Source: CAWHXG01 sp963833235 (GTDB lineage Bacteria; Pseudomonadota; Alphaproteobacteria; Rhodobacterales; Rhodobacteraceae). From it: DNA of 64,000 nucleotides. The notes under the pieces are model-generated. The model was not told the DNA's origin. It saw only the letters and a program-made list of their open reading frames with translations, and ran no database searches. Both the position numbers and the translations under genes were made by a program. Each line of letters begins with the position of its first letter. The stretch's first letter is position 1. This document shows positions 28,982-37,831 of this stretch, in pieces. The stretch spans positions 62,001 to 126,000 of the forward strand of contig CAWHXG010000005.1 of NCBI GenBank assembly GCA_963833235.1, in the 5' to 3' direction.

Positions 28982-29218
28982 TCAGTCGATCTCGGCCAGA
29001 ACGGCGCCGGCGGTGATCGGCGCCTCGTTCTCCACCACGAAGCGGATGTTGCTGCCGGCGGCACCGGCCTTCACCTCGTGGAAGCTCTTCATCACCTCGA
29101 CCAGCCCGATCACGTCGCCCGGGGCCACCTCGGCGCCATCGGCGACGAATTCGTCCTGATCGGGTGCCGGGCGACGATAGAACGTGCCGGGGAGGGGAGA
29201 GCGGATTTCTGTGGCCAT
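28982..29218 (-). CDS. Biotin carboxyl carrier protein (78 aa)
   Basis: A compact biotinyl domain protein: IRSPLPGTFYRRPAPDQDEF then VIGLVEVMKSFHEVKA, where Lys44 of EVMKSF is the biotinylation site. At 78 aa it is the stand-alone lipoyl/biotinyl domain without the long AccB linker. It sits between pxpA and the biotin carboxylase, two bases before the latter, so the two will be made together. ATG 29218 starts it. Confidence 0.87.
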   Translation of the reverse strand: MATEIRSPLPGTFYRRPAPDQDEFVADGAEVAPGDVIGLVEVMKSFHEVKAGAAGSNIRFVVENEAPITAGAVLAEID

Positions 29219-29253
29219 CGGAGTTCCTTGCGATGTTGTGGCTGGCGGCGCGA

Positions 29254-30027
29254 TCAACCGGCGGCCTGGGGCCTGCCGATCGCGACGCCGGCCTCTTCCA
29301 GGCCGCGCCGTACCGCCCGGCCGATCTGCAGCGCGCCGGGCGTGTCGGAATGAAAGCAGATCGACTCGAACGCGATCTCGATCTCGTCGCCGTCGACCGT
29401 GGTGACCCGGCCCTCGCGGCAGGCCCTGACGCATTTCGCCGCCACGTCGCCGGGGTCGAAGGCCCGTACCTTGCGCGCGAAGACGATGCCGCCATCGGCG
29501 CCATAGTCGCGGTCGGCGTAGAATTCGCGGATGGCCGGATGGCCGAGCTCGGTCGCGACGCGGAAGGTCTCGGAGATGTCCATGCAGTAGAGCAACAGGT
29601 CCGGCCCCGTCCGCCGGAGCGCCTCGATCAGAAGGCGCGAGAGGTCGGCATCCTTCGCGGCTGTCATGTAGAGCGCGCCATGCGGCTTGACGTGTTGCAG
29701 GGCGACCCCGTGCCGGGCCGCAAATTCCCGCAGGGCGCCCGTTTGGTAGACGATGTCGTTGACCAGCTCCGCGGCCGAGGCACCGATGGTGCGGCGCCCG
29801 AAGCCCTGCAGGTCGCGGTAGCCCGGATGCGCACCGAGGCCGAGGCCGTGCTGCGCCGCCAGGCGGGCCATCGCATCCATCGTGTTGGGGTCCCCGGCAT
29901 GGAAGCCGGTCGCCACGTTCGCCGAGGTGACGATGGCGGCCAGGTCCTCGTCGGACGCCTCGCCATAGCTCCAGTGGCCGAAGCCCTCGCCCATGTCGCA
30001 ATTCAGGTCGATCCTCGATCGGTACAT
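29254..30027 (-). CDS. pxpA: LamB/YcsF family protein, 5-oxoprolinase subunit PxpA
   Basis: A 257-aa LamB/YcsF protein with the diagnostic LNCDMGEGFG near the N-terminus, NVATGFHAGDPNTM, GAHPGYRDLQGFGRR, HVKPHGALY and the C-terminal FHSDTPGA. PxpA cooperates with PxpB and PxpC in ATP-dependent opening of 5-oxoproline; the family also acts on other lactams. It is first in its operon, starting at 30027 after AAGGAG, and lies 70 bases downstream of the araC-type gene on the same strand. Confidence 0.9.
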   Translation of the reverse strand: MYRSRIDLNCDMGEGFGHWSYGEASDEDLAAIVTSANVATGFHAGDPNTMDAMARLAAQHGLGLGAHPGYRDLQGFGRRTIGASAAELVNDIVYQTGALREFAARHGVALQHVKPHGALYMTAAKDADLSRLLIEALRRTGPDLLLYCMDISETFRVATELGHPAIREFYADRDYGADGGIVFARKVRAFDPGDVAAKCVRACREGRVTTVDGDEIEIAFESICFHSDTPGALQIGRAVRRGLEEAGVAIGRPQAAG

Positions 30028-30097
30028 CCCGGGGCGGCTCCTTTCGGCGTCTGCGGCGATGCTGCACCGAAGAGCCCGGGGAGTGAAAGTGGTTTCG

Positions 30098-31120
30098 TCA
30101 GCCAAGTCCGGGCCGGCAGGCGTCGCGCCGCCGGCCGGCCCGGGTCTGGCTCGGCGTTTCGCCGAAGGCGGCGCGGTAGGCGCGCGAGAAGCTGGCGGCA
30201 TCGGAGAAGCCGCTGGCAAAGGCGATCTCGGTGATCGTCCGCCCGCCCTGGTATCGGCGAAGCCTCTCGCGGGCGGCGGTGAGCCGGGCCGCGCGGAGCC
30301 GCTCGCCGAAGGTGGCGCCGTCGCCATGACAGACCGTATGCAGGTGCCGGGTGGAGATGCCGCAGACACGGGCGACCTCCCCGGGAGAGAGATCGGGGTC
30401 GGCAAACCGGGCGGCGACGACCCTCGCGATACGATCCAGATGTGCCGCCCGGATCGCACCGCACCTGCTCTGCAGCACCCGGGCGTCGCCCTCGACGGCC
30501 AGGGCCAGCATCTCGAGCAATTGGCGGCCCAGCGTTTCGCAGGCGGCAGGGGTGGCGGCAGCCCAACGCGCCTCGGTGGCTCTGAGCATGTCGACCATGA
30601 GCGCGCCGACGCCGTCGCGGGCATCGAAGTCTATGGCGCAGAACCGGCCGGGACGTGGAAGGTGGCGCTTCAGCGTCGTGGCGGAGACCTTGACCGCGAT
30701 CAGATCGCTTCGTGCCGCGTAGCTGAACCTGTAGGGCTCGTTGCCCCGTTCCAGAACGAACCCCCCGGGCCGGCAGTCGACGCTGCGGCCCATCTGCGTG
30801 AACTGCACGGGCGCGGTACCCGGAACGGTGACGAGGAAGTCTTCCTCTTCGGCGCCCCGCAGGTGCCGCGCCTCGCGGCGATAGGACAGGGCATCGGATT
30901 GCAGGCGCGAGACAGAGAGCGCCCCGAGGGTCCAGGCCGCCAGCCGCCCGCTGAACCGCCCGGGATCGCGATACCGCAGCGTCAGCGGAAAGTACGAGCG
31001 GTCGATGGCGGCCGCCCAGGCGCGGGACCGGTCCGGCGGGTCGATCGCCGCGGTATCGAAGCCCTGCGGCATCCCGTGCGCGGCATCTCCGCGCGACCCG
31101 GCGGTCGGCACCGGCGTCAT
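30098..31120 (-). CDS. AraC family transcriptional regulator
   Basis: Regulator of about 340 aa with an N-terminal cupin-like sensor region (about residues 60-190, MGRSVDCRPGGFVLERGNEP) and a C-terminal AraC double helix-turn-helix: LSPGEVARVCGISTRHLHTV and ITEIAFASGFSDAASFSRAY, ending FGETPSQTR. The start may be 31120 or 31072 (MPQGFDTAAID). It is upstream of pxpA on the same strand and divergent from hyuB2, so it probably controls one or both. Confidence 0.85.
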   Translation of the reverse strand: MTPVPTAGSRGDAAHGMPQGFDTAAIDPPDRSRAWAAAIDRSYFPLTLRYRDPGRFSGRLAAWTLGALSVSRLQSDALSYRREARHLRGAEEEDFLVTVPGTAPVQFTQMGRSVDCRPGGFVLERGNEPYRFSYAARSDLIAVKVSATTLKRHLPRPGRFCAIDFDARDGVGALMVDMLRATEARWAAATPAACETLGRQLLEMLALAVEGDARVLQSRCGAIRAAHLDRIARVVAARFADPDLSPGEVARVCGISTRHLHTVCHGDGATFGERLRAARLTAARERLRRYQGGRTITEIAFASGFSDAASFSRAYRAAFGETPSQTRAGRRRDACRPGLG

Positions 31121-31388
31121 GGCCTGCCCGGGCCCGCCTCGGGGCCGCTCCTGAATTGTGTCACCGCATTCACGCGCCGGAGTGTCCGCACTCGTCGCCG
31201 CGGTGGCAAGCCCGAACGGCGCGCAGCGAAGACCCGCGCCCATTCCGGCAGCCCTGGGGGGCAAAGCCGGGGACCGCGCTTCGTGCAAAGCCGGATGGCG
31301 CTCAGGATCAAGACGCGCGGTGATCGCGCTGCTACGCTCCGGCGATCGCCTTGCGCCCAAGCGCTTCGCCGCCAGAGGAACCCACGCC

Positions 31389-33146
31389 ATGCCAGACCGC
31401 CCAGTCGACCCCATCACCCTCAGCGTCGTGCGCGGCGTGCTCGAGACGACGCAACGCGAGATGACCGTTTCGCTGGAGAAAACGGCGCGTTCCTCGGTCT
31501 TCAACCTCGCGCACGATTATTCCACGGCGCTGTTCGACGGTACGCCCGAGATGATCTTGCAGGGACAGGACATTCCGATCCACCTCGGCAGCCTCATCCC
31601 CGCGATGAAGGCGGTCGCCGGATATTTCGGGGACGATATCCGCCCGGGCGACCTGCTGCTTCACAACGATCCCGCCTATGCCGGCTCGCACATCATCGAC
31701 GTCTGCATGTACAAGCCCGTCTTCTTCGAGGGCCAACTGGTGTTCTGGACCGTGTGCAAGGGGCACCTGACCGACATCGGCGGGCCGGTCCCCGCCGGCT
31801 ACAACCCCGACGCCAAGGAGATCTATGCCGAGGGCCTGCGCATCCCGCCGCTGAAGATCTGGGACGAGGGCGTGCCGCGCCGCGACGTGCTGAACCTCAT
31901 CTTCACGAACATGCGCGCCCGCCGCAGCCAGGAGGGCGACTTCAACGCGCTCATCGGCGCCTGCCAGGTGGGGGAGCGGAACCTGCTCGCCCTTCTCGAG
32001 AAGTACGGATTGGAGGAGGTGCGCGCCTGCATCGCGACGCTGATGGACATGGCCGACAAGCACATGCGTTCGCTCATCGCCGATGTGCCTGACGGCACGT
32101 ATTCCGGCACGGCGGTGCTGGAGGATGCCGGCCACGGCTTCGGCGATTTCGAGATCACGGCCACGGTCCGGATCGAGGGCGAGACCTGCCACATCGCCGT
32201 CGCGAGCCCGCCGCAGATCCCCTATTTCATCAACAGCTACGAGGGGAACAGCTATTCCGGCGTCTATCTGGGGTTGATGATGTTCGCCCAGCTGCCGCCG
32301 CCCTACAACGAGGGGCTCTATCGCTGCGTGTCTGTCAACATGGGTGAAAAGGGCACGATCTGCAACGCCCAGGCGCCGGCGCCTCATGCCAATTGCACGA
32401 CCACGCCGATGGAGACCCTGACGGATGCCGTGCGGCTCGCCTTCGAGCAGGCGGCGCCGGACAAGGTCGCGGCTTCCTGGGGCCATGCCAACGGCTGCAA
32501 CATCGCCGGCTGGGACACGCGCCACGACGAGGAATACGTGACCATGGTGCTGGCCTCGATCATCTCGGGCGCCGGCGCCACGCCCAGCCAGGACGGCTGG
32601 CACGCGGTGGGGCCGGAATGCTGCTTCGGCGCGCTGACCTCCGGCGATATCGAACTGCTGGAACACTCCTATCCGATCATCATCCACCGCTATTCGCTGA
32701 TGACGGATTCGGGAGGCGCGGGCGAATTCCGCGGCGGCTCCGGTACCTGCTGGGAGGTGGAGCCGCTGGACACCGACATGACCTTCATCACCTTCGGCGA
32801 GGGCCGTCGCATCCCGGCGATGGGGGCGGCCGGTGCCGCCTCTGCGGATGTCGAGACGAAGGTGGGCCGGCTCGAGGTGACGCGGGGCGGCGCGACGCAG
32901 GTCATCAAGACCAACGTGATCGAGACGATCCGGCCCGGCGAACGGGCGGCCAACAAGAACCCCGGCGGCGGCGGCTACGGCGACCCGCAGCAGCGCGATC
33001 CGGCACGGGTGCTGGACGACGTGCGCAACGGGCTCGTGTCCATAGCCGGGGCCAGGGCCGACTATGGCGTCGTGGTCGCGGATGGGGCGGTGGACGCGGT
33101 CGCCACCCGGGCGGCGCGGTCCGGGACGAAGGGAGCCGACGCATGA
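31389..33146 (+). CDS. hyuB: Hydantoinase/oxoprolinase subunit B (HyuB), second copy
   Basis: Intact 585-aa HyuB. PVDPITLSVVRGVLETTQRE opens it; LLLHNDPAYAGSHIIDVCMY, WTVCKGHLTDIGG, PHANCTTTPMETLTDAVRLA and the closing GGGGYGDPQQRDPARVLDDV are family landmarks. Start 31389 follows AGAGGAA at good spacing. The stop overlaps the hyuA2 ATG (ATGA). It is clearly diverged from the copy at 12325-14098, so the two pairs probably act on different cyclic amides. It lies divergent from the araC gene across 268 bases in which I see no gene. Confidence 0.9.
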   Translation: MPDRPVDPITLSVVRGVLETTQREMTVSLEKTARSSVFNLAHDYSTALFDGTPEMILQGQDIPIHLGSLIPAMKAVAGYFGDDIRPGDLLLHNDPAYAGSHIIDVCMYKPVFFEGQLVFWTVCKGHLTDIGGPVPAGYNPDAKEIYAEGLRIPPLKIWDEGVPRRDVLNLIFTNMRARRSQEGDFNALIGACQVGERNLLALLEKYGLEEVRACIATLMDMADKHMRSLIADVPDGTYSGTAVLEDAGHGFGDFEITATVRIEGETCHIAVASPPQIPYFINSYEGNSYSGVYLGLMMFAQLPPPYNEGLYRCVSVNMGEKGTICNAQAPAPHANCTTTPMETLTDAVRLAFEQAAPDKVAASWGHANGCNIAGWDTRHDEEYVTMVLASIISGAGATPSQDGWHAVGPECCFGALTSGDIELLEHSYPIIIHRYSLMTDSGGAGEFRGGSGTCWEVEPLDTDMTFITFGEGRRIPAMGAAGAASADVETKVGRLEVTRGGATQVIKTNVIETIRPGERAANKNPGGGGYGDPQQRDPARVLDDVRNGLVSIAGARADYGVVVADGAVDAVATRAARSGTKGADA

Positions 33147-35219
33147 GCAGCTATCGCCTGGGCGTCGATGCCGGCGGCACCTTCACCGATTTCGTCCTTG
33201 CCGATCCGGAGGGCCGGGTCCGTCTCTTCAAGGCCCTGTCGACGCCGGGCGACCCAACGCAGGCGATCCGCGACGGGCTGGGCCAGATCGCCGAGGCGAC
33301 CGGGCTCACGCCGGAGGCGATCGTCTCGCAATCCGATCTTTGCATCAACGGCACCACCGTGGCGCTGAACGCGCTGATCCAGCACAAGGGGGCGCCGACC
33401 GGCTTGATCTGCACCCGCGGCCACGAGGACAGCCTGGAGATCAGGCTGGGCCACAAGGAGGACGGGCACCGCTACGATGCCGACTATCCGCCCGCGCGGA
33501 TGCTGGTGCCGCGCTATCTCCGACGCGGCGTGACCGAGCGGGTCATCTCGACCGGCGCGGTGCACACCGCGATGATCGAGGACGACGTGCGCGAGGCCTG
33601 CCAACTCTTCCTCGACCAGAAGATCGGCTCGGTCGCGATCTCGTTCGTCTGGTCGGTGCTGAACCCCGCGCACGAACGCCGCGCCGCCGAGATCGTGCGC
33701 GAGATGATGCCGGACGTGCTGCTGACGGTGGGCTCGGAGCTCTACCCCCAGATCCGCGAATACACGCGCACCTCGACGGCGGTGGTCAACGCCTATCTCG
33801 GGCCCACCCTGCGCGCCTATGTGGGTGCGGTGGACAGCTACTTCGGCGAGCTCGGCGCCTCCAACCCGGTGCGCTACTTCCAGTCGAACGGCGGGTTGGC
33901 CATCGGGGCGGTGCTCTCGGACCGCTCGGTCTACGCGATCAACTCCGGCCCCGCCTCGGCGCCGCAGGCGGGGCTGCACGTGGCCGCCCCCTTCGGCGAC
34001 ACCAACATCATCACCGTCGACATGGGCGGCACCTCGTTCGACATCACGCTCACGAAGAACGGCGTCAGCAACATCGCCAAGGACATCGACTTCCTGCGCT
34101 ACCGCCTCGGCGTGCCGATGATCCAGGTGGAGACGCTGGGCGCGGGCGGCGGCTCCATCGGGTCGATCGACACGATGGGACTTCTGCAGATGGGCCCGCA
34201 ATCGGCGGGCTCCGACCCCGGCCCGGCCTGCTACGGGCGCGGCGGCAAGCTGCCAACCGTCTCCGACGCCAACCTGGTGCTGGGATACCTGAACCCCGCC
34301 GGCCTCGTGGGCGGGCGGCTGCCGCTGGATATCGACAAGGCGCGTGAGGCGATCCGGGTGCACGTTGCCGACCCGCTTGGCCTGAGCATCGAGCGGGCGG
34401 CCTACGGCATGTTCACCATCGTCAACGCCAACATGGTGAACGGCATCCGCCGCGTCTCGGTCGAGCGCGGCGACGACCCGCGCGACTTCGTGCTCGTGGG
34501 CGCAGGCGGGGCGACAGGCGCCCACATCACCGCGCTCGCCCGGGACATGGGGATCGCGCGGATCCTGGTGCCGAAGCTCGCCTCGGGGCTCTGCGCCTTC
34601 GGGCAGATCATCTCGGACGTGAAGTACAACTTCATGGCGCCGTTTCCCGCGCGCATCGGGGGGGAGGGGCTGGCGCGGGACCTTGCGGCCACCTTCGAAG
34701 AGTATCGAGGTCGAAGGACGCGCGGCGCTTGCAGCCGACGGCTTCGGCGAGGATCGGATCGGCATCCAACGCTCGCTCGACATACGGTACGTGGGGCAGG
34801 TCCACGAATGCACGGTCGAGATCGGGGATGGACCCATCACGCAGGCCGCCCTGCCGGAGATCGCCGAGGCGTTCCACCGGCGGCACAAGGAACTCTACAC
34901 CTACTCGGAGCCGAACACGGTGGTCGAGATCGTCAACGTGGAAAGCGTGCTCTACGGCCGGATCGAGAAACCGAAGACAGCGAGCCTGCCGCCGGGCGAC
35001 GGCGCCGAGGGCGCCCGGTCCGGAACCCGCCCGCTGATCCTGACCGCCGATGGCGCGGCGACGGAGGCCCCCGTCTATGACGGCGCACGCCTCGGTGCAG
35101 GCGATACGGTGAGGGGCCCGGCGATCATCGAGGAGGTGACGATGGCGATCCTCGTGGAGGCCGGGTGGCAGGCGAGCCTGCACGAGAGCGGGGTCTACGT
35201 GCTGACGACAGTAGAGTAG
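33143..35219 (+). pseudogene. hyuA: Hydantoinase/oxoprolinase subunit A (HyuA), second copy, frameshifted
   Basis: About 692 residues. MSSYRLGVDAGGTFTDFVLA carries the phosphate loop; later CINGTTVALNALIQHKG, YARTSTAVV-type, VDMGGTSFDITLTKNGVSN, LGAGGGSIGSIDTMGL and GSDPGPACYGRGG. At about 34707 the frame changes; IEVEGRAALAADGFGEDRI and VRGPAIIEEVTMAILVEAGW follow in the new frame to 35219. Removing one T from GAGTATCGAGG restores FEEIEVEG. It is coupled to hyuB2. The downstream convergent amidase suggests the pair opens a hydantoin whose carbamoyl product is hydrolysed next. Confidence 0.83.
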
Positions 35220-35257
35220 GGCGGGCCGGTTCCGCCGGCGCATGTCAGCGCCGGGAC

Positions 35258-35281
35258 GGCCGGGCGGCCGGTGGCCCGGCC
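35258..35281. terminator. Strong hairpin between convergent genes
   Basis: GGCCGGGC - 8-base loop - GCCCGGCC, a perfect 8-bp stem, in the 158-base gap between hyuA2 (ends 35219) and the convergent cysteine hydrolase (ends 35378). It is a likely bidirectional terminator, though no T-run follows. Confidence 0.5.
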
Positions 35282-35377
35282 CATCGGATGGCCTGCGCGG
35301 AGCCTGTCGCCGGGCGCGGCCGCTTCACCGGGCAGGGCGACCGGCAGCACCCCTGCGCGGCAGCCGTTGCCCGGGGC

Positions 35378-36100
35378 CTATTCGGCGGCGGTCCGCAGGT
35401 CCGCGAGGCCTTCGATGTAGCGCACGCATGTCTCCACGGTTTCCACGTCGCCGAATTTCGCGTCGATGTCGAAGAGGTTCCAGGCCACGGCGCCGGGCAC
35501 CCTGTCGCCGATGCACTCGCGCACCGCGATGGGGCGGAATCCGTCCGCGATCCCGTCGCAGACCGTCTGGCGCACGCAGGCGCAGGCGGTGACCCCGGTG
35601 ACGAGGATGGTGTCCACGTCGTTGGCACGCAGGATGCCCGCCAGCTCCGTGCCATGGAAGGCGGATGCCCGTTTCTTCAGCAGGGTGTACTCGCCCTCGA
35701 CCGGCGCGATCCGGCTGTCAATCGCCCAAAGCTCCGTGTCGGCGATGTTGACCGCGTCGATCGGGATCTTGTCGTGCCAGAGCCCCATGTCGGTGAAGGC
35801 CGCCGTGCGGTCGGTGATCTCGTAGGCGGTGGTCACATGCACCACCGGGAGCTTCTGCGCCCGGAACGCCTTCAGAAGGCGCTGCATGCCGGGGATGATC
35901 TCGCCGTCCATCTTCGTCTGATCGCAGGTGAACGGGTTGCCCGGGCGGGTCCAGGCATTGGCCAGATCGACGCTGATCAGGGCTGGCCGCCGCCCGAACC
36001 CGACGCGCCGCTGGAACCCCCTGTCCCGGTAGAGCTTCGACGATGCATCGAAGGCAGCCTGCAGCATCCGGTCGAGTTCGGTGGTGTCGACGTCGTCCAT
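35378..36100 (-). CDS. Isochorismatase-family cysteine hydrolase (N-carbamoylsarcosine amidase-like)
   Basis: A 240-aa cysteine hydrolase. The catalytic triad is visible as Asp in PALISVDLANAW, Lys in LLKKRASAF and Cys in LVTGVTACACVRQT. The N-terminal extension before the Rossmann-like core (about 35 residues) and the motif SAFHGTEL resemble N-carbamoylsarcosine amidase and maleamate amidase rather than plain isochorismatase. Next to HyuA/HyuB, an N-methylhydantoin to N-carbamoylsarcosine to sarcosine route is plausible. Start 36100 follows AAGGAG. It is a monocistronic minus-strand gene. Confidence 0.8.
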   Translation of the reverse strand: MDDVDTTELDRMLQAAFDASSKLYRDRGFQRRVGFGRRPALISVDLANAWTRPGNPFTCDQTKMDGEIIPGMQRLLKAFRAQKLPVVHVTTAYEITDRTAAFTDMGLWHDKIPIDAVNIADTELWAIDSRIAPVEGEYTLLKKRASAFHGTELAGILRANDVDTILVTGVTACACVRQTVCDGIADGFRPIAVRECIGDRVPGAVAWNLFDIDAKFGDVETVETCVRYIEGLADLRTAAE

Positions 36101-36757
36101 GGTGTCTCCTTGATCCGATGTGTCCGAAGGGCTTCATTGTGCGGCCCAGGGCAGTGTCCGTCCCGGGGAGGTCCGACGCAAGGATCGCATGGCGCGGGCC
36201 GCTTCGGAAACTGTCATCCCAGGCATATCGATGCGTGCGTCGCAGCACCCATGGCAAGACCGGCCACGAAAGACCGGAGGTCGACCCAGGCGGACCAATG
36301 ATGTCGCCTTCCTTCCTCACCCTGGCACCACGGCACAGCTTCCGGCTCCACGCGCCGCGGCGGGCCGCACGTCGAACTCGCCGCGGGATGATACTCGCTG
36401 TGAACAGGCCGGAGCGGCGGTCGCCGACGATGGCGGCGGCATTTCCGGCGCCCGCCTCGGGGCCGTTCCCGGATCGACCGACAGGGTATGGCCCTGAACC
36501 TCGAGGCGAGGCAGGGAGCCCAGATGCCCGTCCCCGGCACATGGGTCGGAAGAATGTCGTCGCAACCACGGGCTGTAGGGGGAATGGGTAGCATATCTAG
36601 CGGCATGGCTGCCACTCTCCCCTTTCCCTAGGGCCGTTCACCGCCCATTAACCACTTGGCCCCTTTAATCCGCTATGGCGCACTTCTATAAGGGCCGCCA
36701 ACCCGGCGTGGCGACTCGTTCGGGGCCAGAGGCAGAACGCAGACGGGACGACCGCTT
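36101..36757. other. 657-bp non-coding stretch upstream of mreB
   Basis: No gene is supported; the short open frames on either strand do not resemble proteins. The right half (about 36590-36760) is the mreB leader. TATAAG at 36687-36692 is a possible -10 about 65 bases before ATG 36758, but no well-spaced -35 is visible. The left part should hold the promoter of the cysteine hydrolase. Its length is exceptional in this dense window. Confidence 0.4.
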
Positions 36758-37795
36758 ATGTGGCTTTTATCGAGCTTGTTCTCGTCGGACATGGCGATCG
36801 ACCTTGGCACGGCCAACACCCTGGTCTACGTCAAGGGCCGCGGCATCATCCTGAACGAGCCGTCCGTCGTGGCCTACCACGTCAAGGACGGCGTGAAGAA
36901 GGTGCTGGCCGTGGGCGAGGACGCCAAGCTGATGCTGGGCCGGACGCCCGGCAGCATCCAGGCGATCCGGCCGATGCGCGAGGGCGTGATCGCCGATTTC
37001 GACGTGGCCGAGGAGATGATCAAGCACTTCATCCGCAAGGTCCACAAGCGCACCACGTTCAGCAAGCCGAAGATCATCGTCTGCGTGCCGCACGGCGCCA
37101 CCCCGGTGGAGAAGCGCGCGATCCGGCAATCGGTGATCTCTGCGGGCGCGCGCAAGGCGGGGCTGATCGCCGAGCCGATTTCGGCGGCCATCGGCGCCGG
37201 CATGCCGATCACCGACCCCACGGGCAACATGGTGGTCGATATCGGCGGCGGCACGACCGAGGTGGCGGTGCTGTCCCTGGGCGACATCGTCTATGCGCGC
37301 TCCGTCCGGGTCGGTGGAGACCGGATGGACGAGGCGATCATCAGCTACCTGCGGCGGCAGCATAATCTCTTGATCGGCGAGGCGACGGCGGAGCGGATCA
37401 AGACCTCCATCGGTACCGCGCGGATGCCCGACGACGGGCGCGGCGCCTCGATGATGATCCGCGGCCGCGACCTGCTGAACGGCGTCCCGAAAGAGACGGA
37501 GATCAGCCAGGCGCAGGTGGCCGAGGCGCTGGCCGAACCGGTGCAGGCGATCTGCGAGGCGGTGATGACGGCGCTGGAGGCGACGCCGCCCGACCTCGCC
37601 GCCGACATCGTCGACCGTGGCGTCATGCTCACGGGTGGCGGCGCGCTTCTGGGCGATCTCGATCTGGCCTTGCGCGAGCAGACCGGGCTGGCAGTATCGG
37701 TGGCGGAGGCGCCGCTCAACTGCGTGGCGCTCGGCACCGGCAAGGCCCTGGAATACGAGGCGCAGCTGCGCCACGTGATCGACTACGACAGTTAA
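36758..37795 (+). CDS. mreB: Rod shape-determining protein MreB
   Basis: Actin-like cytoskeletal protein directing sidewall peptidoglycan synthesis at the inner membrane. The 345 aa are full length. MWLLSSLFSSDMAIDLGTAN gives a membrane-binding amphipathic start and phosphate-1 motif; MVVDIGGGTTEVAVLSLGD is phosphate 2; MLTGGGALLGDLD is the adenosine motif. It leads the operon mreB-mreC-mreD-mrdA-rodA, which is the standard order in alphaproteobacteria. Confidence 0.97.
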   Translation: MWLLSSLFSSDMAIDLGTANTLVYVKGRGIILNEPSVVAYHVKDGVKKVLAVGEDAKLMLGRTPGSIQAIRPMREGVIADFDVAEEMIKHFIRKVHKRTTFSKPKIIVCVPHGATPVEKRAIRQSVISAGARKAGLIAEPISAAIGAGMPITDPTGNMVVDIGGGTTEVAVLSLGDIVYARSVRVGGDRMDEAIISYLRRQHNLLIGEATAERIKTSIGTARMPDDGRGASMMIRGRDLLNGVPKETEISQAQVAEALAEPVQAICEAVMTALEATPPDLAADIVDRGVMLTGGGALLGDLDLALREQTGLAVSVAEAPLNCVALGTGKALEYEAQLRHVIDYDS

Positions 37796-37831
37796 CCGCC
37801 CGCCATCCTGACCTTTCGGGAAGGGACGATC

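Noticed and set aside
32393..35080. An 895-codon plus-strand open frame covering hyuB2 and hyuA2
   Set aside because: It is out of frame with hyuB2 at first and only coincides with the hyuA2 frame; the true boundary is the ATGA overlap at 33143.
36120..36497. Small open frames in the gap before mreB
   Set aside because: They lack a plausible start signal and protein-like composition, and frames on both strands are equally open.
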